Positions 26,543 through 35,137 are shown, counted from the first letter of the stretch. The stretch: DNA of 64,000 bases from Lachnoclostridium phytofermentans (GCF_000733755.1 NZ_JPOF01000007.1:372001-436000); one strand, 5' to 3'. Notes: a model not told the origin generated them from the letters alone. Program-made: numbers and translations.

Positions 26543-27586
26543 ATGATTCGATTTGAAAATCTTAGTAAGACGTTTGCTTCCGGTGATAGGACTGTGGATG
26601 CTGTAAAGAAGGTGAATCTGACCATTGAGAAAGGTAAGGTTTATGGCATCATTGGTTTTTCTGGGGCAGGAAAGTCAACCCTAGTAAGGTGTATAAATTT
26701 ATTAGAAAGACCAACAGAAGGTAAAGTTTTCATCGGTGATGTGGAACTCACCGCATTAAAAGGTAAGGAACTTAGAAAGCAGCGAAGAAAGATAGGAATG
26801 ATTTTTCAGCACTTTAATTTGTTTGCGTCCAGAACAGTATTCCAGAATGTAGCTTATTCGCTAAAGTACCAAGGATTATCAAGAGAACAAATCGAGGAGA
26901 AAGTCAATGAGCTGCTAAAGCTAGTAGGCCTTGAAGAAAAAGCCAAGGAATATCCGTCAAAACTTTCCGGGGGGCAAAAACAAAGGGTAGCAATTGCAAG
27001 AGCACTGGCGAATGATCCTGATATTTTACTGAGTGATGAGTCTACTAGTGCATTGGATCCACAAACTACAGTTTCAATACTAAAACTGTTGAAGGAAGTA
27101 AATCAAAAGCTTGGAATCACAATCGTTATTATCACCCATGAGATGCAGGTGGTAAAAGAGATTTGTGATAGGGTTGCAGTAATGGAAAATGGCGAAGTAG
27201 TAGAAGAAGGGGATGTATTTGGAATATTTGCCAACCCGCAGCAGAAGATAACCAAGGATTTTGTTGACAGTACTTCAAATCTTTCAAAAATCTATCATTA
27301 CATAGAGGAGAGGGCAAAGATAACAGAACTGAAAGAAGGAGAGTGTATTTTGCGATTTAAGTACCTGGAGAGAAGCACCTCAGAAGCTCTGGTATCACAG
27401 CTATCAAGAGAATTTGCATTGAACATTAATATCATTTTTGGAAATATTGAGCTTATTGGTGAAAATCCAATTGGAGGATTGGTTTCTATCGTAAGTGGTA
27501 GGAAAGAAGATATTGATGGTGCAATAAAGTATTTACAAGAAAAAAATGTTGGAGTGGAGGTGATACTTGATGCAAGAGCTTCTTAA
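26543..27586 (+). CDS. metN: Methionine-type ABC transporter ATP-binding protein MetN
   Basis: A 347-residue ATPase. Walker A is GFSGAGKST near residue 38, the signature LSGGQKQRVAIA near 140, and Walker B ILLSDESTSALDP near 160, with the H-loop IITHEM. Residues about 270-345 form the C-terminal NIL regulatory domain (LRFKYLERSTSEALVSQL), which binds methionine and inhibits transport in MetN. GAGG lies six bases before the ATG, within an 18-base motif shared with two other genes in the window. Its 3' end overlaps metI. Transport of D/L-methionine or derivatives is the family role; cystine-type substrates cannot be excluded. Confidence 0.9.
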   Translation: MIRFENLSKTFASGDRTVDAVKKVNLTIEKGKVYGIIGFSGAGKSTLVRCINLLERPTEGKVFIGDVELTALKGKELRKQRRKIGMIFQHFNLFASRTVFQNVAYSLKYQGLSREQIEEKVNELLKLVGLEEKAKEYPSKLSGGQKQRVAIARALANDPDILLSDESTSALDPQTTVSILKLLKEVNQKLGITIVIITHEMQVVKEICDRVAVMENGEVVEEGDVFGIFANPQQKITKDFVDSTSNLSKIYHYIEERAKITELKEGECILRFKYLERSTSEALVSQLSREFALNINIIFGNIELIGENPIGGLVSIVSGRKEDIDGAIKYLQEKNVGVEVILDARAS

Positions 27587-28250
27587 AGAATATTTACCCA
27601 ATGTCATGTCAAAGCTACCTGACTTTTATGAAAGCATTCTGGAAACCTTACAGATGTTTTCCAAAGCAGGGCTCATAATCTTTATCATTGGATTATTCTT
27701 AGGAATTGTCCTAACTGTAACAAAAAAGGATGGAATACTTCAGAATCTGGTGGTTTATCAGATTCTTGATAAGTTGGTGAATTTCTTTCGCTCCATTCCA
27801 TTTATTATCTTACTTGCTGGTTTGATTCCTCTAACAAGACTAATATCAGGGACAGCAATCGGAGTGAAAGGGGCAATCGTTCCATTGATTTTTGGTACAG
27901 CACCCTTCTTCTCGAGACAAGTGGAAACAGCTCTTGCAGAAATGAATGCAGGACTGGTAGAAGCTGCACAGGCGATGGGAAGTGGTCCAATTGAAATCAT
28001 TTTTAGAGTTTTGATAAAGGAATGTATTCCAGGATTAGTGAGAGCAACCACGATAACTGCGATTAACTTAATCAGTTTAACAGCGATGGCTGGTGCTATT
28101 GGTGCAGGGGGGCTTGGTGATTTTGCAATCCGTTTTGGTTATCAGCGTAATCAAACGGATGTAACCTATGCATCGGTGATTGTCTTGGTGTTACTGGTAA
28201 GTCTTATCCAGATTGTTGGTAATGCAATATCAAGAAAGAGTACACATTAG
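27570..28250 (+). CDS. metI: Methionine-type ABC transporter permease MetI
   Basis: A 226-residue permease starting MQELLKEYLPN. The ATG at 27570 was chosen for the GGAGGTGAT site just upstream, inside the end of metN. It has five or so helices, including AGLIIFIIGLFLGIVLTVT and FRSIPFIILLAGLIPLTRLI. The EAA loop is AEMNAGLVEAAQAMGSGPIE, which couples to MetN. The C-terminal segment AMAGAIGAGGLGDFAIRFGY is typical of MetI. The gene is translationally coupled to metN and followed 12 bases later by the dehydrogenase gene, so all belong to one operon. Confidence 0.9.
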   Translation: MQELLKEYLPNVMSKLPDFYESILETLQMFSKAGLIIFIIGLFLGIVLTVTKKDGILQNLVVYQILDKLVNFFRSIPFIILLAGLIPLTRLISGTAIGVKGAIVPLIFGTAPFFSRQVETALAEMNAGLVEAAQAMGSGPIEIIFRVLIKECIPGLVRATTITAINLISLTAMAGAIGAGGLGDFAIRFGYQRNQTDVTYASVIVLVLLVSLIQIVGNAISRKSTH

Positions 28251-28262
28251 GAGAGGAAAGTT

Positions 28263-29222
28263 ATGATAAAGCCAAGAAAAGTCATTATTATCGGAGCAGG
28301 GCATGTAGGCTCTCATGCCGGGTATGCACTAGCAGAACAAGGATTAGTGGAAGAAATCATTTTTATTGATATTGATGAAGAGAAAGCAAGAGCGCAAGCA
28401 CTTGATATCTATGATGCAACGGTATATCTACCACAAAGAGTTAAGGTAAGAGCAGGTGATTATAGTGATGCAGCAGATGCAGACCTTCTTGTCCTTTCTG
28501 TAGGAACCAATCCGGATAAGAATAAGGGTGAAACAAGAATGAGTACCCTTACAAAAACAGCAATGATTGTCAAAGAGGTGGCTAGGCATATTAAAAATTC
28601 TGGTTTTGACGGTATCATTGTTAGTATTTCAAATCCAGCTGATGTCATTGCACATTATTTGCAGCACTTACTTAACTACCCATCAGATAAGATTATCTCA
28701 ACAAGTACGGTATTAGATTCTGCAAGACTTAGGAGAGCAATTGCGGATGCTGTTGGTATTGACCAAAAATCAATCTACGGATATGTGCTTGGCGAACATG
28801 GAGAAAGCCAGATGGTAGCGTGGTCAACAGTCTCGATTGCCGGTAAACCAATTCTTAACCTAATCAAAGAAAAGCCTGAAAAATATGGGCGGCTTGATCT
28901 AACAAAACTTGCAGAAGAAGCCAGATTGGGCGGATGGCATATTTTAAACGGGAAAGGCTCGACGGAATTTGGAATTGGCGCAGCACTGGCTGAGGTTACC
29001 AGAGCAATTTTCTCAGATGAGAAGAAGGTACTTCCGGTATCTACACTTTTAAAAGGGGAGTATGGTCAAAAGGAGGTATATGCTTCGGTACCTACGGTAC
29101 TTGGAATTCATGGAGTAGAAGAAATTATTGAACTTAATCTGACACTTGAGGAGAAGGAGAAATTTGATGCTTCTTGTAGGACAATGAAAGAAAATTTTGA
29201 GTATGCTTTGACACTATTATAA
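28263..29222 (+). CDS. L-2-hydroxyacid dehydrogenase (lactate/malate dehydrogenase family)
   Basis: The protein has 319 residues. The NAD-binding loop is IIGAGHVGSHAG near residue 10, an acidic residue follows in FIDIDEEKA, and the substrate Arg lies in KGETRM. The catalytic His is in VLGEHGESQ near residue 180. The active-site loop reads SVGTNPDKNKGETR, without the Gln of lactate dehydrogenases and apparently longer. SNPADVIAHYLQHL and STVLDSARLRRA recall L-2-hydroxyisocaproate dehydrogenases. Lying between metI and metQ, next to an aminotransferase, it may reduce the keto acid of methionine to 2-hydroxy-4-methylthiobutyrate, or run in reverse. Simple lactate dehydrogenase activity is the alternative. 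Confidence 0.75.
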   Translation: MIKPRKVIIIGAGHVGSHAGYALAEQGLVEEIIFIDIDEEKARAQALDIYDATVYLPQRVKVRAGDYSDAADADLLVLSVGTNPDKNKGETRMSTLTKTAMIVKEVARHIKNSGFDGIIVSISNPADVIAHYLQHLLNYPSDKIISTSTVLDSARLRRAIADAVGIDQKSIYGYVLGEHGESQMVAWSTVSIAGKPILNLIKEKPEKYGRLDLTKLAEEARLGGWHILNGKGSTEFGIGAALAEVTRAIFSDEKKVLPVSTLLKGEYGQKEVYASVPTVLGIHGVEEIIELNLTLEEKEKFDASCRTMKENFEYALTLL

Positions 29223-29414
29223 AGATATGTTTAAGAAGAAATACCTATTCAAGGATCCTGCTTTCCAAGATGAGATCGGGGAATGTTATCCGAATGGATG
29301 AAGAAATTTTATTAGAAAATGTCTATCAATAATGAATATTAAAAGGAAAGTAAAGGGAGCAAAGAGACAATGATCTAAGCAATGATTGTACTGTTACCCG
29401 GAACGGAGGATATT

Positions 29415-30242
29415 ATGAGAAAATTAAAGAAATTAGGTGTATTGGCGTTAGGATTCACTTTGGCTTTTGCAGTAGCAGGATGTGCAAAAAAGGATGAAAA
29501 AAAAGAGAACTCAGTAGTTAAAGTTGGTGTAGTCGGAGAATCGAATGAAATGTGGGATCCAGTCATTGAAGAACTTAAAAAAGAAGGGATAGAGGTTCAG
29601 TTAGTGACCTTTACTGATTATAATACTCCAAATGCTGCTCTTGATGGTGGTGAGGTGGATTTAAATGCGTTCCAGCATTATGCTTATCTGAATAAAGAGA
29701 AAGAAAACTATGGATATAAGATTGATTCCATCGGTGATACCTTTATTTCTGCTATGAACATCTATTCCAAGAAGATAACGAAATTAAGTGAAATCAAAGA
29801 AGGGGATAAGGTAGCAGTTCCTAATGATGCAACAAACGAAGGAAGGGCACTAAAGGTTCTTGAAGCAGCAGCTCTTATAGAGTTAAACCCAGATGCAGGT
29901 GATAGCCCAGAAGTAAAGGATATTACTGCAAATCCATTCAATCTTGAATTAGTCGAAGTAGATGCAGCAAACGTATATGCTTTACTGCCAGACGTAACGA
30001 TTGCAGTTATTAATTGTAATTATGCTTTAGATAATGGTTTAAACCCAGGAAAAGATGCATTATTCCAAGACAGTGTAAGTATCTATGAAGGAAAAAACTA
30101 TGTGAACCTGATTGCTGCAAGAACTGAAGATTTAGAAAATGAAGTATTTAAGAAGGTTGTAAAAGCGTATCAATCCGATGCAGTAAAGGAAGTTTATGCA
30201 GATACCTTTAAGGGATCTTATTTAGCTGCATGGGAGGAGTAA
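29415..30242 (+). CDS. metQ: Methionine-type substrate-binding lipoprotein MetQ
   Basis: A 275-residue NlpA/MetQ-family lipoprotein starting MRKLKKLGVLALG. GGAGG lies seven bases upstream of the ATG; an upstream in-frame ATG (29382) has no site. The signal peptide ends in the lipobox AVAGC, so the protein is anchored outside the membrane. Further landmarks are VVKVGVVGESNEMWDPV, the YNTPNAALDGGEVDLNAFQH segment of the ligand site and VAVPNDATNEGRALKVLE. It delivers substrate to MetN/MetI. Placement after the dehydrogenase instead of next to metI is unusual. Confidence 0.9.
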   Translation: MRKLKKLGVLALGFTLAFAVAGCAKKDEKKENSVVKVGVVGESNEMWDPVIEELKKEGIEVQLVTFTDYNTPNAALDGGEVDLNAFQHYAYLNKEKENYGYKIDSIGDTFISAMNIYSKKITKLSEIKEGDKVAVPNDATNEGRALKVLEAAALIELNPDAGDSPEVKDITANPFNLELVEVDAANVYALLPDVTIAVINCNYALDNGLNPGKDALFQDSVSIYEGKNYVNLIAARTEDLENEVFKKVVKAYQSDAVKEVYADTFKGSYLAAWEE

Positions 30243-30381
30243 AATCTAAGTAAAAGAACTTTTTATCTGAAGGAAACCGCGAAAGAGAACATAGAACTTA
30301 TGCGACAGATGAAAAGAGCATTTGATGAGAGGGAGATCTTAAATCGACATAAATCATATTTAGCATAACGAGGAGAATAGA

Positions 30382-30462
30382 GTGAAAATAAAGATTTTTC
30401 AAACACGAATTTGTGTTGTTACCCAAATTCGCAGAAATCCGAAAAAATGGAGGTTAATATGA
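30382..30462 (+). CDS. Possible short upstream reading frame coupled to the aminotransferase gene
   Basis: GTG at 30382 has AGGAG seven bases upstream and opens a 26-codon frame (MKIKIFQTRICVV...). Its TGA overlaps the aminotransferase ATG at 30459 (ATGA). The frame crosses a hairpin, CGAATTTG (30406-30413) with CAAATTCG (30424-30431). The product is not recognised. It may be a coupling device, or chance; the strong GGAGG of the aminotransferase could act on its own. Confidence 0.35.
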   Translation: MKIKIFQTRICVVTQIRRNPKKWRLI

Positions 30463-31637
30463 AACCATTAAGCGAACGAACTGCAAATTTTACGGATTCC
30501 GTTATCCGTAGAATGACTAGAGTATCGAATCAATACGACGCCATAAATTTATCTCAAGGCTTCCCGGATTTTAATCCGCCAATAGAGATAACAGATAGAC
30601 TTGCTAACTTAGCAGGAGAAGGTCCGCATCAGTATGCGCTAACCTGGGGAGCAGAGAATTTTAGGTATGCTCTTGCTAAGAAACAAGAGATGTTTTCCGG
30701 TATGGAGATTAATCCAGACACTGAGATTGTTGTTACCTGCGGAAGTACGGAAGCAATGATGGCTGCAATGATGACGGTAACAAATCCCGGGGATAAAGTA
30801 ATTATATTTTCTCCATTTTATGAAAATTATGGCGCTGATACGATACTTTCCGGTGCCGAACCAATCTATGTTCCTCTAAAGCCACCTGCTTTTTCGTTTG
30901 ATGCAAATGAGTTGGAGGAAGCCTTTAAGAAAGGTGTAAAGGCATTGATTTTATGTAATCCATCGAACCCTTGTGGTAAAGTGTTTACTTATGAAGAATT
31001 AAAAATTATCGCAGATCTTTCTATCAAATATGATACTTATGTTATTACGGATGAAGTATACGAGCATATTGTATATGAGCCAAACAAACATAGTTATATG
31101 GCGACCTTACCTGGAATGAGGGAGAGAACGATTATATGCAGTTCGCTTTCTAAAACATATTCAATTACTGGATGGCGATTAGGATATGTAATAGCAAGTC
31201 CGTTTGTAATAGAAAGAGTAAAAAAAGTACATGACTTTTTAACGGTAGGGGCTGCCGCACCTTTAATGGAAGCAGCGGTTGTAGGGCTAAATTTTGGAGT
31301 GGATTATTACAAAGAGTTGCAACAACATTATACCCAAAAAAAAGAGCTGTTTGTAGGTGGACTGGCGGATTTAAAACTTAGTTTTACAGATCCACAGGGA
31401 GCATATTATGTTTTGGTGGATGTATCTGAGTTTAAGGTAAAAGATGATGTGAAATTTTGTGAATGGCTAGCTAGGGAAGTCGGTGTAGGTGCGGTACCAG
31501 GTTCCAGCTTTTTTAAAGAAGAGGTGCATCATCTCATAAGATTTCACTTTGCAAAGAAGGACGAGACATTAATAGGAGCTTTAAATCGTTTGTCCAATTT
31601 ACGAAAGAAGGCTAGTAATAGCAGTAGAAACTATTAA
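30459..31637 (+). CDS. Class I/II PLP-dependent aminotransferase
   Basis: A 392-residue aminotransferase starting MKPLSERTANFT, with GGAGG before the ATG at 30459. The N-terminal NLSQGFPDFNPP block, the cofactor-binding segment VTCGSTEAMMAAM, CNPSNPCGKVFT, ITDEVYEHIVYE and the Schiff-base lysine in SSLSKTYSITGWRLGY (near residue 235) are all present. C-terminal IRFHFAKKD holds the carboxylate-binding Arg. Relatives act on aspartate, methionine, aromatic amino acids or kynurenine. Position behind metN-metI-dehydrogenase-metQ favours methionine/keto-methylthiobutyrate transamination, an inference from context. Confidence 0.85.
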   Translation: MKPLSERTANFTDSVIRRMTRVSNQYDAINLSQGFPDFNPPIEITDRLANLAGEGPHQYALTWGAENFRYALAKKQEMFSGMEINPDTEIVVTCGSTEAMMAAMMTVTNPGDKVIIFSPFYENYGADTILSGAEPIYVPLKPPAFSFDANELEEAFKKGVKALILCNPSNPCGKVFTYEELKIIADLSIKYDTYVITDEVYEHIVYEPNKHSYMATLPGMRERTIICSSLSKTYSITGWRLGYVIASPFVIERVKKVHDFLTVGAAAPLMEAAVVGLNFGVDYYKELQQHYTQKKELFVGGLADLKLSFTDPQGAYYVLVDVSEFKVKDDVKFCEWLAREVGVGAVPGSSFFKEEVHHLIRFHFAKKDETLIGALNRLSNLRKKASNSSRNY

Positions 31638-31701
31638 CATGCTACGATATTATAGTGGTCGAGGTAATGTTACACTAAGGTATTGTTTGATATAATCATA
31701 A

Positions 31702-31771
31702 GGTGTCGTGGCCAATCGGAAGGCAGGGGTTTCATAAACTTTTAATCCTGGTTCGAATCCAGGCGGTACCG
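31702..31771 (+). tRNA. tRNA-Met(CAT)-like gene, atypical
   Basis: The acceptor arm GGTGTCG (31702-31708) pairs with CGGTACC (31764-31770) with two G-T pairs. The D arm is GCC/GGC with GG in the loop, and the T arm is CCTGG-TTCGAAT-CCAGG, perfect. The anticodon loop TTCATAA gives anticodon CAT. U8, A14, A21, U33 and A37 are in place. Oddities: the anticodon stem GGGGT/ACTTT has three consecutive G-T pairs, the D stem has three pairs, the variable loop is only four bases and CCA is not encoded. TATAAT lies six bases upstream. It follows the methionine operon by 64 bases and precedes a strong terminator. Confidence 0.55.
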
Positions 31772-31811
31772 TGCTAAAATAATGAATCAGAATTAGATAA
31801 GAGAATGATTT

Positions 31812-31843
31812 GTCGCTTGCTTATAGTGCAAGCGACCTTTTTT
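31812..31843 (+). terminator. Strong intrinsic terminator after the tRNA-like gene
   Basis: GTCGCTTGC (31812-31820) pairs with GCAAGCGAC (31828-31836), seven-base loop, then six T's. It probably ends both the methionine operon and the tRNA-like transcript. Confidence 0.95.
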
Positions 31844-31905
31844 CTATCGTATTCTTAGTTCGGTGTGATTACAAACAGTTAGCGCAACTATTGTTTTGAT
31901 TGATT

Positions 31906-32400
31906 TTAGGAGCATTCTTCGATTATATCTTTTATTTCACTAACAATTTGACTTACTGTTTTATCGTCAGTGTTGATCACATAATCGTTGGGATAGGGTT
32001 CTAACTTTAACCATTCAAAGGATATCTCATTGTCATCACCGCGTTTTTTGTGTCGTTCTATTAAAGTCTTTTCAGAGCAAGTCAATGTAAATCCAATTGT
32101 TATGTAATCTTTTGCTATAATATCCCTCAATATAGGCTCTCGGATTGATTCGTACATCACCACGACAGAAGAAAAAATAACATAATCGAACCTTGAGTTT
32201 AAGTAGTTAGATAAAACATAGGACATATTTTTGTCACCGTTTCGTAGTCTTTTATCACTGAGAGAAAATGGATTGACACACCACATCCAGTCGCCGTCAC
32301 AATATGCACTGTTTTCATAGGATTCAAACAAGCTGGTTGCAACTGTAGTTTTGCCGACACAGGGAGAACCACTTATAATGATTAATTTTTGCTTAGACAT
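31906..32400 (-). CDS. P-loop nucleotide kinase-like protein
   Basis: A 164-residue protein starting MSKQKLIIISGSP. The ATG at 32400 is seven bases from GGAGG; the ATG six bases further up lies too close to the site. Walker A is GSPCVGKTT near residue 10. A DGDWMW motif follows at about 35, then a hydrophobic strand (YVIFSSVVVM) and a lid-type basic segment ERHKKRGDD. This is the layout of small AAA/adenylylsulfate-, shikimate- or gluconate-kinase-like proteins. The phosphate acceptor is unknown. It stands alone on the minus strand; upstream on that strand lies a 367-base gap shared with the histidine-kinase gene. Confidence 0.7.
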   Translation of the reverse strand: MSKQKLIIISGSPCVGKTTVATSLFESYENSAYCDGDWMWCVNPFSLSDKRLRNGDKNMSYVLSNYLNSRFDYVIFSSVVVMYESIREPILRDIIAKDYITIGFTLTCSEKTLIERHKKRGDDNEISFEWLKLEPYPNDYVINTDDKTVSQIVSEIKDIIEECS

Positions 32401-32643
32401 CCTCATACCTCCACTTAAAATGTGTATTGAACAATAAATCTTAAAAGATATAAATAATCTCTCGTTAGAATTTTACCAAAAACTAACATTCTTTTCTTAT
32501 ACTCTAAATTCAAACGCCAAGCTTGTCAAGTTGTTCTGAAACTTAGATTCATAAAAAGCTCAAACCACAACAATTTTTAATACAACAGATGATACGTCCG
32601 TTAACAGGAATAAATTGTTTGGTGGAAAAATTAAGAAATATGT

Positions 32644-32672
32644 TTAACAAGAGTATATGGTTATGGTAAACT
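32644..32672 (+). promoter_or_regulatory. Possible promoter of the two-component system
   Basis: TTAACA (32644-32649) and TAAACT (32667-32672) with a 17-base spacer, 95 bases before the kinase start. The rest of the gap 32401-32767 shows nothing else. Confidence 0.35.
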
Positions 32673-32767
32673 AATAGTAATGGAAACCAAAGTACGACAA
32701 AGGAAAACAACAAAAATAGAAATCTACAAACGAAAAGATTAATGTTTCCTGAAAGGAGAAAACTTGT

Positions 32768-33847
32768 TTGAATTCCATCTATGATCGGCTACTTATATTA
32801 CTATGTTGCAGCTTTTTTCTAGATTTAAATACTAACATAAAGTATGCAGTGATAGCCCTACTGCTTGCCATGGCTATCAGTGAATTTAACTTTGTTATCG
32901 AAAAAAATCTATTTTTTTATGTAAGTTATATCTGCTATTTTCTTTTATGCTTATTCATGCCGCAATTTTTTGCTTTTCTACCACTACTTTTGTATGATTC
33001 TGTTTGGTTTCATAAGATGGTATTAGGTATTGCAGTCGTATTTACTGCAGGATATCAACTTTCGCAATTTGATTCGGTTTTTACGTGCTTATTTTTTATC
33101 ATGTTACACATTATCTCCGTTATATTTGCGATACGAACGATGGAACTAAATTGTTTAAAGTCGCAGCTTATTAAGATACAAGACACTACCAAAGAATCGA
33201 AGATGGAGTTAGAAGCAAGAAATCAGGAACTTATAAGACAGCAGGATACCGAGATCTATTTAGCTACATTAAAAGAGAGAAACCGAATTGCCAGAGAAAT
33301 TCATGATAACGTCGGTCATTTGTTATCTCGCTCTATCCTTATGGTTGGTGCAGCCATTGCTGTAAATAAGAATAAAGAAAGTGATGAATTACTGTGTGGT
33401 TTAAAAGATACGTTATCGCAAGCTATGAATTCCATAAGACTCAGTGTTCATGATTTGCATGATGGTGCGTTTGATTTAAAAACCAGCGTCGAACAGTTGG
33501 TAAACGAGGTATCTTTTTGTAAGGTAGAGTTAGATTATGATATGGGAGATGTGGTAAATCGAAATATTAAGTATTGTTTCGTATCGATATTAAAAGAAGC
33601 ATTTTCTAACATTATAAGACATAGCAATGCCACGATAGTGGAAGTGGTGTTACGAGAACATCCAGGGATGTATCAGTTACTCATAAAGGACAATGGAACT
33701 GGAGAAAAAAAGACACAAGGAGAAGGCATAGGATTAACGAACATGCAGGACAGAGTGAATGCATTAGGTGGAAATATTACGATTACTTCAGAAAAGGGAT
33801 TTCGGATATTTGTTATGATACCAAGAAAACAGGAGGGAGAAAGTTGA
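32768..33847 (+). CDS. NarL-type sensor histidine kinase
   Basis: A 359-residue kinase starting at TTG, with AAAGGAG nine bases before. Residues 1-130 hold four to six membrane helices with short loops and no large external sensor domain. A coiled coil (about 135-165) leads to the HisKA_3 motif RNRIAREIHDNVGHLLSR, phospho-His near 178. The HATPase domain has KEAFSNIIRHSNAT (N box) and DNGTGEKKTQGEGIGLTNM (G boxes). It overlaps the response-regulator gene by four bases. The signal is unknown; short intramembrane-sensing kinases often detect envelope stress. Confidence 0.9.
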   Translation: MNSIYDRLLILLCCSFFLDLNTNIKYAVIALLLAMAISEFNFVIEKNLFFYVSYICYFLLCLFMPQFFAFLPLLLYDSVWFHKMVLGIAVVFTAGYQLSQFDSVFTCLFFIMLHIISVIFAIRTMELNCLKSQLIKIQDTTKESKMELEARNQELIRQQDTEIYLATLKERNRIAREIHDNVGHLLSRSILMVGAAIAVNKNKESDELLCGLKDTLSQAMNSIRLSVHDLHDGAFDLKTSVEQLVNEVSFCKVELDYDMGDVVNRNIKYCFVSILKEAFSNIIRHSNATIVEVVLREHPGMYQLLIKDNGTGEKKTQGEGIGLTNMQDRVNALGGNITITSEKGFRIFVMIPRKQEGES

Positions 33848-34467
33848 GAATTGTAATTGTGGATGATGACCGTTTGGTATGTTCGTCATTAAAGGTTATC
33901 TTAGAAATGGATTCTGAGATTAAAGTGGATGCCATCGGAAACGATGGTAGTGAAGCTATCAAACTATATGAGATGTATACTCCAGATGTACTTTTAATGG
34001 ATATTCGTATGGCGACAATGAGCGGAATAGAGGCGGCAGAACAGATTTTAGCGAAGCATAAAAATGCTAAGATATTATTTTTAACAACATTTTCTGATGA
34101 TGAGTACATAGTAAAAGCATTAAAGATTGGTGCCAAAGGCTATCTGCTAAAACAAGACTATGATAGCATCCTTCCTGCGCTAAAGGCAGTTTCCATCGGT
34201 CAAAGCGTCTTCGGCTCTGATGTCGTTACGAAATTACCGGACTTAATGCAAAAGAAAAAAGAATTTCCTTATGAGGAGTACCAACTGACGAAGAAGGAAT
34301 ATGAACTACTTAGAATGGTCGCAGAAGGTCTTAGCAATAAAGAAATTGCGGATGCTATGTTCTTAAGTGAAGGTACGGTTAGAAATTATCTTAGTAATTT
34401 ATTACTAAAGCTTGATGTTAGAGATCGGACACAGGCAGCTATTTTTTATTATAAGCAGATGCAGTAA
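33844..34467 (+). CDS. NarL/LuxR-type response regulator
   Basis: A 207-residue regulator. The receiver domain begins RIVIVDDDRLV, the phospho-Asp lies in LLMDIRM (near 52), then LFLTTFSDD and the Lys in KGYLLKQD. Residues about 140-205 form the LuxR helix-turn-helix (ELLRMVAEGLSNKEIADAMF, LSEGTVRNYLSNLLLKL). The start is TTG, overlapping the kinase stop (TTGA), with GGAGGGAGAAAG upstream. It is the partner of the preceding kinase; its targets are not obvious in this window. Confidence 0.92.
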   Translation: MRIVIVDDDRLVCSSLKVILEMDSEIKVDAIGNDGSEAIKLYEMYTPDVLLMDIRMATMSGIEAAEQILAKHKNAKILFLTTFSDDEYIVKALKIGAKGYLLKQDYDSILPALKAVSIGQSVFGSDVVTKLPDLMQKKKEFPYEEYQLTKKEYELLRMVAEGLSNKEIADAMFLSEGTVRNYLSNLLLKLDVRDRTQAAIFYYKQMQ

Positions 34468-34635
34468 GATTAAAAGACAAAAAACACGTAGTGATCTTAT
34501 TTTATGTCCATTATAAATTAGGTGATGTAACGGGAAAAACTAGTAATAGGAAATAGTGAGAAAAATAAAGTTTTATCCCACTATAATTAGTCCAAACGCC
34601 TATATCTAAGGTGCTTTGGCAGAATGGAGATTTAT

Positions 34636-35137
34636 ATGAATGAGCAGGTAGAATCTTATTTAACCAAAAGAAAAAAAAGAGATAGAAGAGGAGAAAAGGG
34701 AAAAAAGAAGTGCTCATCTTAAAAGCTTAGGGCTTACTACAAGGATATATACAGACGAAGCTGGATATAACGATGAATTTCCAAGATATGATAATAAGGA
34801 AAAGAAACATTATAAATTAATTGCACTTGATGTTACTGATGATGAATATGAAGAGATTTGTAAGCATGATACAAATAATAAGCATACTGTAGAATATGAG
34901 GCTAGCAATATAGTCACTGTATTAAATGTGATCGCAGTTATCATAATTGTGGGAGGTATCATTGCTGGTTTTGTTATGGGGTATCAAGGAGCTGAATACA
35001 GATCGAATAATGAATTTTATATGAAAGTAGCATTTATATGGTGGGCTTACTCCATAGTAATTGGTGTAGTGTTGTTAGGATTTAGCAAAATCATAAATCT
35101 ACTAGAGAAAATCGATCATAAATTAAGTGACAAATAG
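34636..35137 (+). pseudogene. Membrane protein gene interrupted at an A8 tract (frameshift)
   Basis: ATG at 34636 has GGAG six bases upstream and opens a frame (MNEQVESYLTKRKK) that stops after 29 codons. The A8 run at 34671-34678 is the only shift needed: losing one A joins it to a frame open to 35137. The restored protein, about 166 residues, has a charged coiled N-terminus (EIEEEKREKRSAHLKSLG), a soluble segment (TRIYTDEAGYNDEFPRY) and two helices (NVIAVIIIVGGIIAGFVMG, IWWAYSIVIGVVLLGF). Function is unknown. It may be a pseudogene, a slippage-expressed gene or a sequencing error; the downstream frame shows no other damage, which favours slippage or error. Confidence 0.6.
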
